From: Candidatus Kapaibacterium sp.
Lineage (GTDB): Bacteria > Bacteroidota > Ignavibacteria > Kapaibacteriales > UBA961
DNA length: 10,412 nucleotides
Assembly (NCBI GenBank): GCA_023253875.1
Contig: JALRFC010000041.1
Location: 1 to 10,412, forward strand
Direction of reading: 5' to 3'
Part shown: piece after piece, positions 1 to 7,004 of the stretch
Position numbering within the stretch: the first letter of the stretch is position 1
Layout: the number at the start of each line of letters is the position of its first letter
Position numbers and translations under genes: made by a program
Notes under the pieces: model-generated
The model's input: only the letters and a program-made list of their open reading frames with translations
What the model was told of the DNA's origin: nothing
Databases searched by the model: none

Positions 1-866
1 CTGAAAAAAATGCACAATTGACAAAACATATTCCTGTACTTGGAATTACAGGAACCGGTGGTGCAGGTAAATCATCATTGACCGATGAGCTGATTCTGAG
101 ATTCTTAGAGGACAATCCACAACATCATCTTGCTGTATTATCAGTTGATCCTTCCAAGCGAAAGACAGGTGGTGCATTATTGGGTGATAGAATTCGCATG
201 AATGCAGTCAGCAATCCACGAGTGTACATGCGTTCATTTGCCACAAGACAAGCAAATATTGCGCTCAATCCAAATGTCAAAACAGCCATTGAATTGATGA
301 GACTGGCAGGATTTGATTTAATCATCGTTGAAACGGCAGGAATCGGACAAAGCGATTCTGAAATCACATCAGTTTCAGATGTCGCTTTATATGTCATGAC
401 ACCAGAATTCGGAGCTGCTTCTCAATTGGAGAAGATAGATATGATTGATTATGCAGACCTGATTGCTATCAATAAATTCGATAAGAGAGGTTCACTCGAT
501 GCCTTGCGCGATGTGCGGAAACAATATCAAAGATCTCGTCAATTATGGGATGTCCAACTTGAGTCTATGCCTGTACATGGAACAATTGCCTCCCAGTTTA
601 ATGATGCAGGTGTGAATGCACTCTATGCAGCATTGATGCAACGATTTAATACCCTCGAACAAGCGCAAGAAACATTTCAGATAGGTGAACGTGTAACGAT
701 CACCCAAAAGAAATCAATCATCCCACCAGATCGCAATCGCTATTTGGCAGAAATTACCGAAGAAAGCAAACGATATGAGAAGATGGTTTCTGAACAATCT
801 TCCATTGCACGATCACTGTTCCAGGTGAAAGGTACAATGGAATTATTGGCCAAAAAGAAAAGCTGA
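1..866 (+). CDS. IcmF/MeaI-type G-protein chaperone of a B12-dependent acyl-CoA mutase, C-terminal part (5' partial)
   Basis: The frame is open to the left edge (first whole codon at 3-5), so the start lies outside; the TTG at 18 is probably internal. Numbering from that TTG, there is a Walker A GTGGAGKS (12-19), the IcmF-typical stretch GGALLGDRIRMN (51-62), ETAGIGQ (105-111) in place of the usual ETPGIGQ, TPEFGAASQLEKIDM (128-142) and the guanine-recognition motif NKFD (152-155). The family is a GTPase that loads, protects or reactivates the cobalamin of methylmalonyl-/isobutyryl-CoA mutases. The PPDRNRYLAEI segment (about 236-246) and the helical tail match the linker that in IcmF leads into the substrate-binding mutase barrel. 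Here a TGA stop follows about 36 residues later and no barrel follows. The mutase may be a separate gene, or may lie upstream in a permuted protein. Confidence in the G-domain is high; the full architecture is unknown. Confidence 0.88.
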   Translation, partial: EKNAQLTKHIPVLGITGTGGAGKSSLTDELILRFLEDNPQHHLAVLSVDPSKRKTGGALLGDRIRMNAVSNPRVYMRSFATRQANIALNPNVKTAIELMRLAGFDLIIVETAGIGQSDSEITSVSDVALYVMTPEFGAASQLEKIDMIDYADLIAINKFDKRGSLDALRDVRKQYQRSRQLWDVQLESMPVHGTIASQFNDAGVNALYAALMQRFNTLEQAQETFQIGERVTITQKKSIIPPDRNRYLAEITEESKRYEKMVSEQSSIARSLFQVKGTMELLAKKKS

Positions 867-881
867 TTATTTTTTTTCAGC
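850..881 (-). terminator. Weak candidate terminator at the end of the minus-strand gene run
   Basis: Read on the minus strand, GCTGA (881-877) can pair with TCAGC (866-862) around a 10-base A-rich loop. It is followed directly by TTTTCTTTTT (861-852). The stem is only 5 bp, so this is a marginal intrinsic terminator. It overlaps the stop codons of both convergent genes, which abut at 866/867, and no other space for a terminator exists here. Confidence 0.3.
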
Positions 882-1373
882 ATTGATCATCGCATCTAAG
901 AACGTTTTCAAAATCAGCATCATCGTTCCGCGTGCTTGATCCGAAATATCTTCATCAGGTTCAACTTCATCATCTTCGACTAGAAGTATTTCTGCAATTG
1001 AAGCTAACACATGTGGTTGTGGATAGCTATCGAGCATGCGTTCAATCATCGCTATGCCATCTCCTGCAGATTCACCTTCAAGTTTTTCCATTACCTCAAT
1101 ATTGGCATCTTCAATTTCAAATATCTCTTCTTCAGTAATCAAGCGAAGTTCAGGACCATATTTGTCGAATGTTCTCCAAACCACAATTCCTGCATACATC
1201 AGATTTTCCGCTTCCGGCTCAGTAAACTCCTCGGGAGGAGTCATTAAATACTCCAATAAAGCAGGCTGTTCTTGTTCTAAAGTATCAACAATACTCACTG
1301 ATTCTTCCTCATCGAGCATAATCATTGATTTCCATATTTCTTCAATTTGTTCGGGCTGAATGATAGTACCCAT
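867..1373 (-). CDS. Acidic hypothetical protein, 168 aa
   Basis: I do not recognise a named family. The protein is rich in Glu and Asp and looks mostly helical. It has no Cys, no signal peptide and no membrane segment, so it is probably cytosolic. Recognisable stretches are EQPALLEYLM (about 35-44), a central segment around VVWRTFDKYGPEL, a very acidic loop VEDDEVEPDED, and a helical C-terminus ending in AEKK. The ATG at 1373 is well supported by a GAGG ribosome-binding site at 1383-1380 that overlaps the stop codon of the upstream ykgJ-like gene. It is the last gene of the minus-strand run and may be co-translated with ykgJ. Its stop (TAA, 869-867) abuts the stop of the convergent IcmF-like gene. 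The gene is real by start signal and context; its function is unknown. Confidence 0.82.
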   Translation of the reverse strand: MGTIIQPEQIEEIWKSMIMLDEEESVSIVDTLEQEQPALLEYLMTPPEEFTEPEAENLMYAGIVVWRTFDKYGPELRLITEEEIFEIEDANIEVMEKLEGESAGDGIAMIERMLDSYPQPHVLASIAEILLVEDDEVEPDEDISDQARGTMMLILKTFLDAMINAEKK

Positions 1374-1376
1374 TTG

Positions 1377-1384
1377 TTTCCTCT
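1377..1384 (-). promoter_or_regulatory. Ribosome-binding site of the acidic gene
   Basis: AGAGGAAA on the minus strand, with GAGG six bases before the ATG at 1373. It overlaps the TAG stop of the preceding gene (1385-1383), so ribosomes ending there could restart. It is among the clearest Shine-Dalgarno matches in the window and fixes the start. Confidence 0.7.
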
Positions 1385-1661
1385 ATGAGTTTTGTGGATT
1401 GGTCAAGATTTCCATGACCGATAAAAGTGTAAATGCTTCTTCATTGCTATCACCACACATATCCTTCATTGGTTTCAATGAAGAACAAACAGCAGGCCTT
1501 TGAGGCAAATCAAACAATGTACAGAGATTGTCATTTGTCAGGTTTACGCATCGTAACCCTGCTGGTTTACCATTTGGCATGCCGGGAATAGGACCAGCAA
1601 TTGATATGACTATGCAACATGCGCCGCAACCCATTCGACATTCTAATGGAGTACCTGACAT
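1383..1661 (-). CDS. YkgJ-family cysteine-cluster protein, 92 aa
   Basis: A small protein with the pattern CRMGCGACC (Cys 8, 12, 15, 16), then GMPNGKPAGLRC (Cys 37), a further Cys at 46, RPAVC (Cys 58) and a Cys at 68. This is the layout of the YkgJ/UPF0153 putative Zn- or Fe-S-binding family, whose role is unsettled; metal binding is inferred from the cysteines only. The frame stays open up to 1733, but I chose the ATG at 1661. It forms a TGATG overlap with the nadE stop (1663-1661), begins just before the conserved cluster, and avoids a 72-base overlap into conserved nadE sequence. A purine-rich AGAAGAA sits upstream. The gene is followed nine bases later by the acidic gene, so the two probably share the nadE transcript. 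It is full length for the short members of the family. Confidence 0.85.
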   Translation of the reverse strand: MSGTPLECRMGCGACCIVISIAGPIPGMPNGKPAGLRCVNLTNDNLCTLFDLPQRPAVCSSLKPMKDMCGDSNEEAFTLLSVMEILTNPQNS

Positions 1662-3610
1662 CAGTATTCTTCTAACAATGCATCTATCTCGGCAATCCAA
1701 ATATCTGCATAAGCGTCGCTTGGCATGCGCCAATCAGCTCTTGGAGAGAGTGCAATCGAGCCAATCTTCACGGAGTCAGGCATAGCCGAACGTTTGAATT
1801 GTTGCGAGAAAAATCTCGAATAAAAAGTACGTAAATGATGCGCTATTTCTCGAATAGAGTATTCATGTTTCCATGCATGATGCGCATAAAACAAGATTTT
1901 TCTAGGTCCTGAACCATGCCTCATCATATGATATAAAAAGAAATCATGTAAGACATAAGGACCAAGAATATCCTCTGTTTTTTGAGCAATGACTCCCTCT
2001 TTGGGAGGCAATAATTCAGGAGAAACCGGTGTTTCAAGAATGGAAGTGAGTATATCCTTCAATGGTTCTTGAGAGATACCTGCATAATATGCAACGAGTG
2101 ATTTCACAAGTGTTTTTGGAATACCTGCATTGACTCCATACATAGACATGTGATCACCATTGTACGTGCACCAACCCAAAGCCAATTCAGACATATCACC
2201 GGTTCCGATGACTAGTCCTGCATATTGATGTGCACAATCCATGAGAATTTGTGTACGCTCTCTGGCTTGTGCATTCTCATAAATCACTGAATGATCATGT
2301 TCAGGATGTCCGATGTCTTTCAAGTGCAATGACACTGCTTCATGAATGGGAATTTCTCGGAATGTAATGCCACATTCAATTGCTAATTTCTTTGTATTTG
2401 AAAATGTAAGATCTGTTGTTCCGGGACCGGGCATTGTGATTGCTATGATGTTTGATGGATCTAAGTCCAATATTGCACATGTTTCTACACATACAATCAA
2501 AGCAAGCGTGGAATCGAGTCCACCGGATAATCCTATAATCATGGATTGCATTCCGGTTCTGCGAATTCTTCCTGCCAATCCCATTGCTTGAATAGTGAGA
2601 ATTTCCTGACATCGTTTTGAATGAGTGTCACTATTCGAAGGGACAAATGGCATAGGATCAATCGACCGCATTACATCACTTACTTCACGATCATGAAGAG
2701 GTGGTAATTCATAAACATCATATGTCTCATTCAGAGCTGATTGCGTTCGAGAAAGTGTTCTGCGTTCATAGATCAATGCTTCAAGATCTATATCTGCATA
2801 CACAATTTTGGTATTGAATGTCAATGAAACATCTTCAGCTAATACCACTCCATTTTCAGCTATCATGGAATGACCTGAAAACACAGTATCCATCGTGGAT
2901 TCAGATGCTCCGGCTGATGCATAGCAATAAGCACTGATTGTTGTTGCAGACTGCATCGTAATTAAAGAGCGTCGATATTCTTCTTTTCCAATAAGCGCAT
3001 TGCTGGCTGATAGATTAGCGATCAATAATGCGCCTTGTTCCGCAAGATGTGAACTTGGTGGAATCATGCTCCATAAATCTTCGCATAATTCGATTCCAAA
3101 ACTCAGCATGCCACTTCTGAAAATGAGTCGTGATTGCAATGGACATTCCATGACTCTGCCATCATTGCACTGTATGGTGATCATAGATCCACTTGGTGCG
3201 ATATCTCCCGATACAAACCAACGTGCTTCATAGAACTCATGATGATTCGGAATAATTGTCTTCGGCACAAAAGCATGGACATTCCCACCTTCTAGCACAG
3301 CAGCACAATTATACAACTTGCCTTCACATTGAATAGGGACACCAACTATGACGATAATTCCCGATGGTATTTGTTCAGCAAGATCGCAGAGGGCAGACTT
3401 TGCTTTTTCAAGGAGTTGACTTTGATAGAATAAATCAGAGCAGGTATATCCGGTGAGTGATAATTCCGGGAAGACTATGAATTGAGCACCATGTTCCATT
3501 GACTCTGAAATGGCTCGCTTATGGCTCTCAAGATTAAAAGTGACATTTGCCACTTTCACTTCATGCGATATAACCGCCACGCGACACATTGAAATAGTTG
3601 AAGCTTTCAT
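1661..3610 (-). CDS. nadE: Glutamine-dependent NAD+ synthetase, 649 aa
   Basis: This enzyme makes NAD+ from nicotinic acid adenine dinucleotide, ATP and glutamine, the last step of NAD biosynthesis, in the cytosol. The N-terminal glutaminase (nitrilase-type, about 8-290) has the full triad: Glu49 (FPELSLTGY), Lys117 (VPKTIIPN) and Cys176 (GIELCEDLW). The C-terminal synthetase (about 330-649) has the PP-loop SGGLDS (362-367), GTGDMSELALGW, and the family's closing LSPRADWRMPSD. Length and end fit the long two-domain NadE found in mycobacteria and Bacteroidota, which channels ammonia between sites. The ATG at 3610 overlaps the glycosyltransferase stop as ATGA; Met8 is a second possible start because homology begins near it. 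No strong ribosome-binding site is visible, which suggests translational coupling. All catalytic residues I can place are present, so it should be active. Confidence 0.96.
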   Translation of the reverse strand: MKASTISMCRVAVISHEVKVANVTFNLESHKRAISESMEHGAQFIVFPELSLTGYTCSDLFYQSQLLEKAKSALCDLAEQIPSGIIVIVGVPIQCEGKLYNCAAVLEGGNVHAFVPKTIIPNHHEFYEARWFVSGDIAPSGSMITIQCNDGRVMECPLQSRLIFRSGMLSFGIELCEDLWSMIPPSSHLAEQGALLIANLSASNALIGKEEYRRSLITMQSATTISAYCYASAGASESTMDTVFSGHSMIAENGVVLAEDVSLTFNTKIVYADIDLEALIYERRTLSRTQSALNETYDVYELPPLHDREVSDVMRSIDPMPFVPSNSDTHSKRCQEILTIQAMGLAGRIRRTGMQSMIIGLSGGLDSTLALIVCVETCAILDLDPSNIIAITMPGPGTTDLTFSNTKKLAIECGITFREIPIHEAVSLHLKDIGHPEHDHSVIYENAQARERTQILMDCAHQYAGLVIGTGDMSELALGWCTYNGDHMSMYGVNAGIPKTLVKSLVAYYAGISQEPLKDILTSILETPVSPELLPPKEGVIAQKTEDILGPYVLHDFFLYHMMRHGSGPRKILFYAHHAWKHEYSIREIAHHLRTFYSRFFSQQFKRSAMPDSVKIGSIALSPRADWRMPSDAYADIWIAEIDALLEEY

Positions 3611-5292
3611 TGCTTGGAACTCTTGATAGTTGACTTCACTCGAAATACGCTGAATCCATGCAAATCTTTGATGAATTCAAGCCTTGTGTCTTTCTGCAAA
3701 TCTCTTGATCTTTGTACTTTTGCCATGAAAAATACGGGCTTTTCCGATGCGCCATTCATCAAATCTTCATCTGATGCCTTTTCATAATTCGGAAAATCTC
3801 TTGGGGGTAATTTTCCTGCATAGAAAAGATGAGCATAACTCTTATATGCTGTTGGATAAATCAATACGTCTTGCGATTGCAATGATTCATAGAATGCAAT
3901 CGGAGATGCCTGCGTATACCCTTCAATTTTAGGTGCAATGATAGGTAGAAATGTCATCAGTGCAATGACTGTTGAAGAGCTTAGAATAATCAGTCCATGT
4001 TGGATTCGATTCTGTATTCCAATTTGATAGAAAGCAAATCCGGCAATAATCGCATAGACTATTCCAATCATCAATTCAAATCCATTCCAAATTACCGGCG
4101 CACCCAAATTCAGTCGTGCAAATTCATCTCTGATATAAGGAAGAATAGCTTCGAGATTAAGTCCAATGATTGGAACAATCAATAATAAGATAGTCCAAAG
4201 AACTATTCCAACGCCGAGTGAAAATACTAGTAATGAGGATAGTGTTTGCTTGCGCATGACTTCTCTGATTGACAAAGCGGATAGATATGTCAAAGGAAGA
4301 TAACACAGTGAAGAATAATGGATAATCTTGGTTTTGACAATTGAAAATAGAATCAATGTTACCCAAAATACTATCTGCATCAAACGATCATGCATCGGTT
4401 TTTCACTCGTATCAAAGAGTGCTTTCAAAGCAAATATAGAAGCAGGAAAACAACCGATCAATAAGACGATTGCATGGTAATAGAATGGTCCGGAATGACC
4501 CGCATCTCCTGTTGAAAACAATCTAATTTGATATCGGATGAATTCTTCAATGAACCATGTGCCATTTTGTAAAATCTCAATTCCAAACCATAAGAAAGAA
4601 GTCAAAGCGGTGAATATGGACATATATAAAAGCCAAAAAATACGCTTCCCTATATGATTTTCTCTTTTGTACCATACATCCAAAACGAGCACTATTCCAA
4701 ATGACATCATTGCCAGCAGATATGCAACCGGTCCTTTGGTCAATACTGCAAGACCTATAAACACACCACTGGTTAAAGCCGAAAGTATGGTTCTTTCTTT
4801 ACAAATCGGAAGCATAGGAACTATGATTCCCAATATGATAAAGAGATTAAACCAAGGATCGATGATTCCGGTTTTGAAATAAAAATGCGGAAGAAAGGAA
4901 CCGACATACATCAATGTCCACAAGAGACCCATCATCCGATGATGCAATGTTGTTCCAATCATGAACAAAAGTGGCAAAGTGATTGCCCCACATATAGCAT
5001 TCGGCAATCTCGCAGCACATTCATTGATACCGAATATTTTCATTGAAAGGGCTTGCATCCACAAAAATAGTGGTGGTTTTTCCCAGAATGGTTGATAGTC
5101 TATATGTACTCTCAGATACTCACCGGTGAGCAGCATTTCTCTTGCGGCTTCAGCAAAATTGATTTCATCCCAATCAAATAAATGTACCGATCCAAGAAAT
5201 GGAGTAAAGATCAGTAAACCTGCAATAAAAAGTAGCAATGCAATAGATCCATCAGACATTCTCTTGAGATTATCGAGCATATTATCGAGCAT
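3607..5292 (-). CDS. GT83/ArnT-like (PMT-family) membrane glycosyltransferase, 561 aa
   Basis: An integral membrane protein with roughly 10-12 predicted membrane helices, the first at about 17-39, and a soluble C-terminal part from about 470. Directly after helix 1 comes DWDE (40-43), the acidic motif of the GT-C fold, then AREML and EKPP (71-74). Further on are LTKGPVAYLL, a HSGPFYYH loop, and KTKIIHYSSLCYLPLTYL. These match the ArnT/GT83 and PMT_2 group. Such enzymes move a sugar from a polyprenyl-phosphate carrier onto lipid A, a glycan or a protein on the outer face of the inner membrane. Sugar and acceptor cannot be read from sequence. It lies directly after GDP-L-fucose synthase and overlaps it by 11 bp, so a link to surface glycan assembly is likely, though a lipid-linked donor means it need not use GDP-fucose. 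The start at 5292 has an AAAGGG site eight bases upstream; ATGs at 5280 and 5259 are alternatives. Confidence 0.88.
   Translation of the reverse strand: MLDNMLDNLKRMSDGSIALLLFIAGLLIFTPFLGSVHLFDWDEINFAEAAREMLLTGEYLRVHIDYQPFWEKPPLFLWMQALSMKIFGINECAARLPNAICGAITLPLLFMIGTTLHHRMMGLLWTLMYVGSFLPHFYFKTGIIDPWFNLFIILGIIVPMLPICKERTILSALTSGVFIGLAVLTKGPVAYLLAMMSFGIVLVLDVWYKRENHIGKRIFWLLYMSIFTALTSFLWFGIEILQNGTWFIEEFIRYQIRLFSTGDAGHSGPFYYHAIVLLIGCFPASIFALKALFDTSEKPMHDRLMQIVFWVTLILFSIVKTKIIHYSSLCYLPLTYLSALSIREVMRKQTLSSLLVFSLGVGIVLWTILLLIVPIIGLNLEAILPYIRDEFARLNLGAPVIWNGFELMIGIVYAIIAGFAFYQIGIQNRIQHGLIILSSSTVIALMTFLPIIAPKIEGYTQASPIAFYESLQSQDVLIYPTAYKSYAHLFYAGKLPPRDFPNYEKASDEDLMNGASEKPVFFMAKVQRSRDLQKDTRLEFIKDLHGFSVFRVKSTIKSSKQ
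5269..5292. repeat. Perfect 12-bp tandem duplication at the glycosyltransferase start
   Basis: ATTATCGAGCAT occurs twice in succession on the plus strand (5269-5280 and 5281-5292). On the minus strand each copy carries an in-frame ATG, giving the protein start MLDN-MLDN. The duplication also contains the end of the upstream fucose synthase gene: its TAA (5284-5282) lies in the second copy. Confidence 0.95.
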
Positions 5293-6349
5293 ATTGAGGA
5301 CCCTTTACTCGATACTCTTCGATGATTTCTGATAATCCACTGCGTAGATCAATGGTGTGTTTCCATCCAAGTTCATGTGCGCGACTAATGTCCATGACTT
5401 TTCTCGGTGTACCATCCGGTTTGGTGGAATCGAATGAAATTGTACCTTCATAACCAACAAGTGTTGCGATGAGATGAGCAATATCATGTATGGTCAAATC
5501 TTCACCGGTTCCGATATTGATACATGCATCATGTTCATTCGCATCAATATATTCCAGAACAAATAGTATTGCATTTGCCAAATCACGAGAATGCAGGAAT
5601 TCTCTTTTTGCAGTACCTGTACCCCAAAGCATCAGAGCATCGTTTGTTATACCTATCGAAGATATATGTCTCACAATATCTTCTTCAGTATCTGTCTTCC
5701 AATTGTTTGGCACGCCAATCTTGAGGTCTTGCTGAATAAGATCATATCGTCCTTCTGACAAATATTTTGCAAGAAAACATTTTCTAATGATTGCCGGAAT
5801 CACATGGGAATGCTTAAGATGATAATTGTCTTGACTGCCATATAAATTGGTTGGCATCAATGAAAGAAAATTAGACCCATATTGTGTATAATATGATGTG
5901 CATAGTTTTATCGCAGCAATTTTTGCGATGGCATAAGGCTCATTGGTTGGTTCAAGAATCCCTGTAAGCAATGAGCGTTCTTTGATTGGTTGTTCAGCAA
6001 ATTTGGGATAGATGCACGAAGATCCAAGATTGATCAGTTTCTTTACACCATGCTGATGCGATGCATGAATTACATTCATTGCAATTGCAAGATTCTCATA
6101 GATGAATTCAGCAGGATATGTGGCATTTGCCATGATGCCCCCGACTTTTGCTGCAGCAAGTATCACATAATCCGGTTTCTCCAATTCAAAAAAATGCTGT
6201 ACTTCATCTTGTTTTGTCAAGTCCACTTCTTGCTTGGATTTCGAAATTACATGTGTATATCCATGTTCATGCAATGCATTGATAATTGCACTTCCAACCA
6301 ATCCTCTATGACCGGCAACATAGATTTTTGCATTCTTCGAAATGCTCAT
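5282..6349 (-). CDS. fcl: GDP-L-fucose synthase (GDP-4-keto-6-deoxy-D-mannose epimerase/reductase), 355 aa
   Basis: An NADPH-dependent short-chain (extended SDR) enzyme that epimerises and reduces GDP-4-keto-6-deoxymannose to GDP-L-fucose, the donor for fucosylated surface glycans. The Rossmann motif GHRGLVGSA lies at 13-21, then AAAKVGGIMAN (65-75). The catalytic set is Ser110 and Cys112 (GSSCIYP), Tyr139 and Lys143 (EPYAIAK), and His182 in SHVIP. MPTNLYG and GTGTAKREFLH also fit the family. Compared with E. coli Fcl there are about 35 extra residues (roughly 196-237) between SHVIPAIIRK and the LWGTG strand, which I associate with Bacteroidota homologues. I chose the ATG at 6349 because it makes a TGATG overlap with the upstream stop; a GTG at 6352 adds one residue. 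The partner enzyme GDP-mannose 4,6-dehydratase (gmd) is not in the window. Confidence 0.94.
   Translation of the reverse strand: MSISKNAKIYVAGHRGLVGSAIINALHEHGYTHVISKSKQEVDLTKQDEVQHFFELEKPDYVILAAAKVGGIMANATYPAEFIYENLAIAMNVIHASHQHGVKKLINLGSSCIYPKFAEQPIKERSLLTGILEPTNEPYAIAKIAAIKLCTSYYTQYGSNFLSLMPTNLYGSQDNYHLKHSHVIPAIIRKCFLAKYLSEGRYDLIQQDLKIGVPNNWKTDTEEDIVRHISSIGITNDALMLWGTGTAKREFLHSRDLANAILFVLEYIDANEHDACINIGTGEDLTIHDIAHLIATLVGYEGTISFDSTKPDGTPRKVMDISRAHELGWKHTIDLRSGLSEIIEEYRVKGPQYAR
5301..5306 (-). promoter_or_regulatory. Ribosome-binding site favouring the first glycosyltransferase ATG
   Basis: AAAGGG on the minus strand, eight bases before the ATG at 5292 and twenty before the duplicated ATG at 5280. 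It lies inside the 3' end of the fucose synthase gene. The spacing favours 5292 as the main start. Confidence 0.5.
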
Positions 6350-6966
6350 CACTTGTTTTTCAATGAAAATGATTGGAAAAACTTTTTGGCTTCCGGACTA
6401 TCGGGTCCTGATTTTACAGAAGATTGATAGAGCAATTGATATACTCTGGGAGCATTAATGATATTCTCACATCTGAAATAAATCGTTTTATCGCCTTCGC
6501 CTTTGACTGTGAAATAGGAAATGCGAGAGTGATATAAACCTTCTCTTACCATCTTTACTTTTCTTTGAACAATGCCACCAAGATTAGCTATCAATTGCGC
6601 CTGCAATGTATCAAGGAGGATGCGATTATTCTCTGCTAATTCAATATCCTTTTCTGCTACTTTTTTCATGTCCAATTCATATAATGCAATCATCGAAGCA
6701 CTTTGCGTGGAATTGGTTGTATAGGCATAAAACTGTGTTTGACCAAATGTCGTGGATATCAGCGAAGTATCACCCTTTACTTGTCCATGCGAACCTGGAA
6801 ATGCTATTGAAAAATTACCTTCATCATGGGTAAATTTCTTGGCAGGTTTCAGAACTTGAACTGTTTTTTTCTTGGACGCTTTGCGTTTTTTACGTGCTTG
6901 GGCATCTATCGGATTTCCAATGAGAATACTGATTCCGACAATGAAAAGAAGCATTCGAAAAAACAT
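6349..6966 (-). CDS. Small secreted protein of unknown function, 205 aa
   Basis: Starting at the ATG at 6966, the protein opens with a classical signal peptide: a short N-region (MFFR), a hydrophobic core MLLFIVGISILI, and a likely cut after AQA near residue 24. A Lys/Arg-rich patch follows (RKKRKASKKK), then a single domain that begins GNFSIAFPG. It ends with EAKKFFQSFSLKNK. This start and end pattern (an FSxxFP strand at the beginning, a FxxSF strand at the end) recalls small PsbP/DcrB-like export domains, but that is a resemblance and not an assignment. Export to the periplasm or outer surface is likely. The frame is open to a GTG at 7008 that would overlap the previous gene as GTGA, but GGAG at 6977-6974 sits seven bases before the 6966 ATG and the signal peptide begins exactly there. 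It precedes the fucose synthase gene with a TGATG overlap. Confidence 0.8.
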   Translation of the reverse strand: MFFRMLLFIVGISILIGNPIDAQARKKRKASKKKTVQVLKPAKKFTHDEGNFSIAFPGSHGQVKGDTSLISTTFGQTQFYAYTTNSTQSASMIALYELDMKKVAEKDIELAENNRILLDTLQAQLIANLGGIVQRKVKMVREGLYHSRISYFTVKGEGDKTIYFRCENIINAPRVYQLLYQSSVKSGPDSPEAKKFFQSFSLKNK

Positions 6967-6973
6967 AATTTCA

Positions 6974-6977
6974 CTCC
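6974..6977 (-). promoter_or_regulatory. Ribosome-binding site fixing the start of the secreted protein
   Basis: GGAG on the minus strand, seven bases upstream of the ATG at 6966. It decides the start in favour of the signal-peptide form over the longer frame from the GTG at 7008. Confidence 0.65.
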
Positions 6978-7004
6978 ATATGTGATTACTGCAAAGATAC
7001 ACAT

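Noticed and set aside
846..853. TTGGCCAA palindrome near the end of the IcmF-like gene
   Set aside because: Eight bases without a loop inside coding sequence; expected by chance and not a hairpin or a clear operator.
18..866. TTG at 18 as the true start of the IcmF-like gene
   Set aside because: The frame is open through to the left edge (EKNAQ before it), no ribosome-binding site is visible, and IcmF-type proteins have a B12 domain before this point. The start is more likely upstream.
867..900. Read-through from the IcmF-like stop into a missing mutase domain
   Set aside because: The same frame reaches another stop within about 35 bases after 866 and shows no mutase-like residues, and the region is occupied by a minus-strand gene with a good start.
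1662..1733. Longer N-terminus for the YkgJ-like protein
   Set aside because: This stretch is the conserved C-terminal coding region of nadE in another frame (ADWRMPSD region). The ATG at 1661 with TGATG overlap is a better start.
5990..6427. 145-aa plus-strand open frame opposite fucose synthase
   Set aside because: Cys-, His- and Phe-rich composition typical of a reverse-complement shadow, fully antisense to a clear gene.
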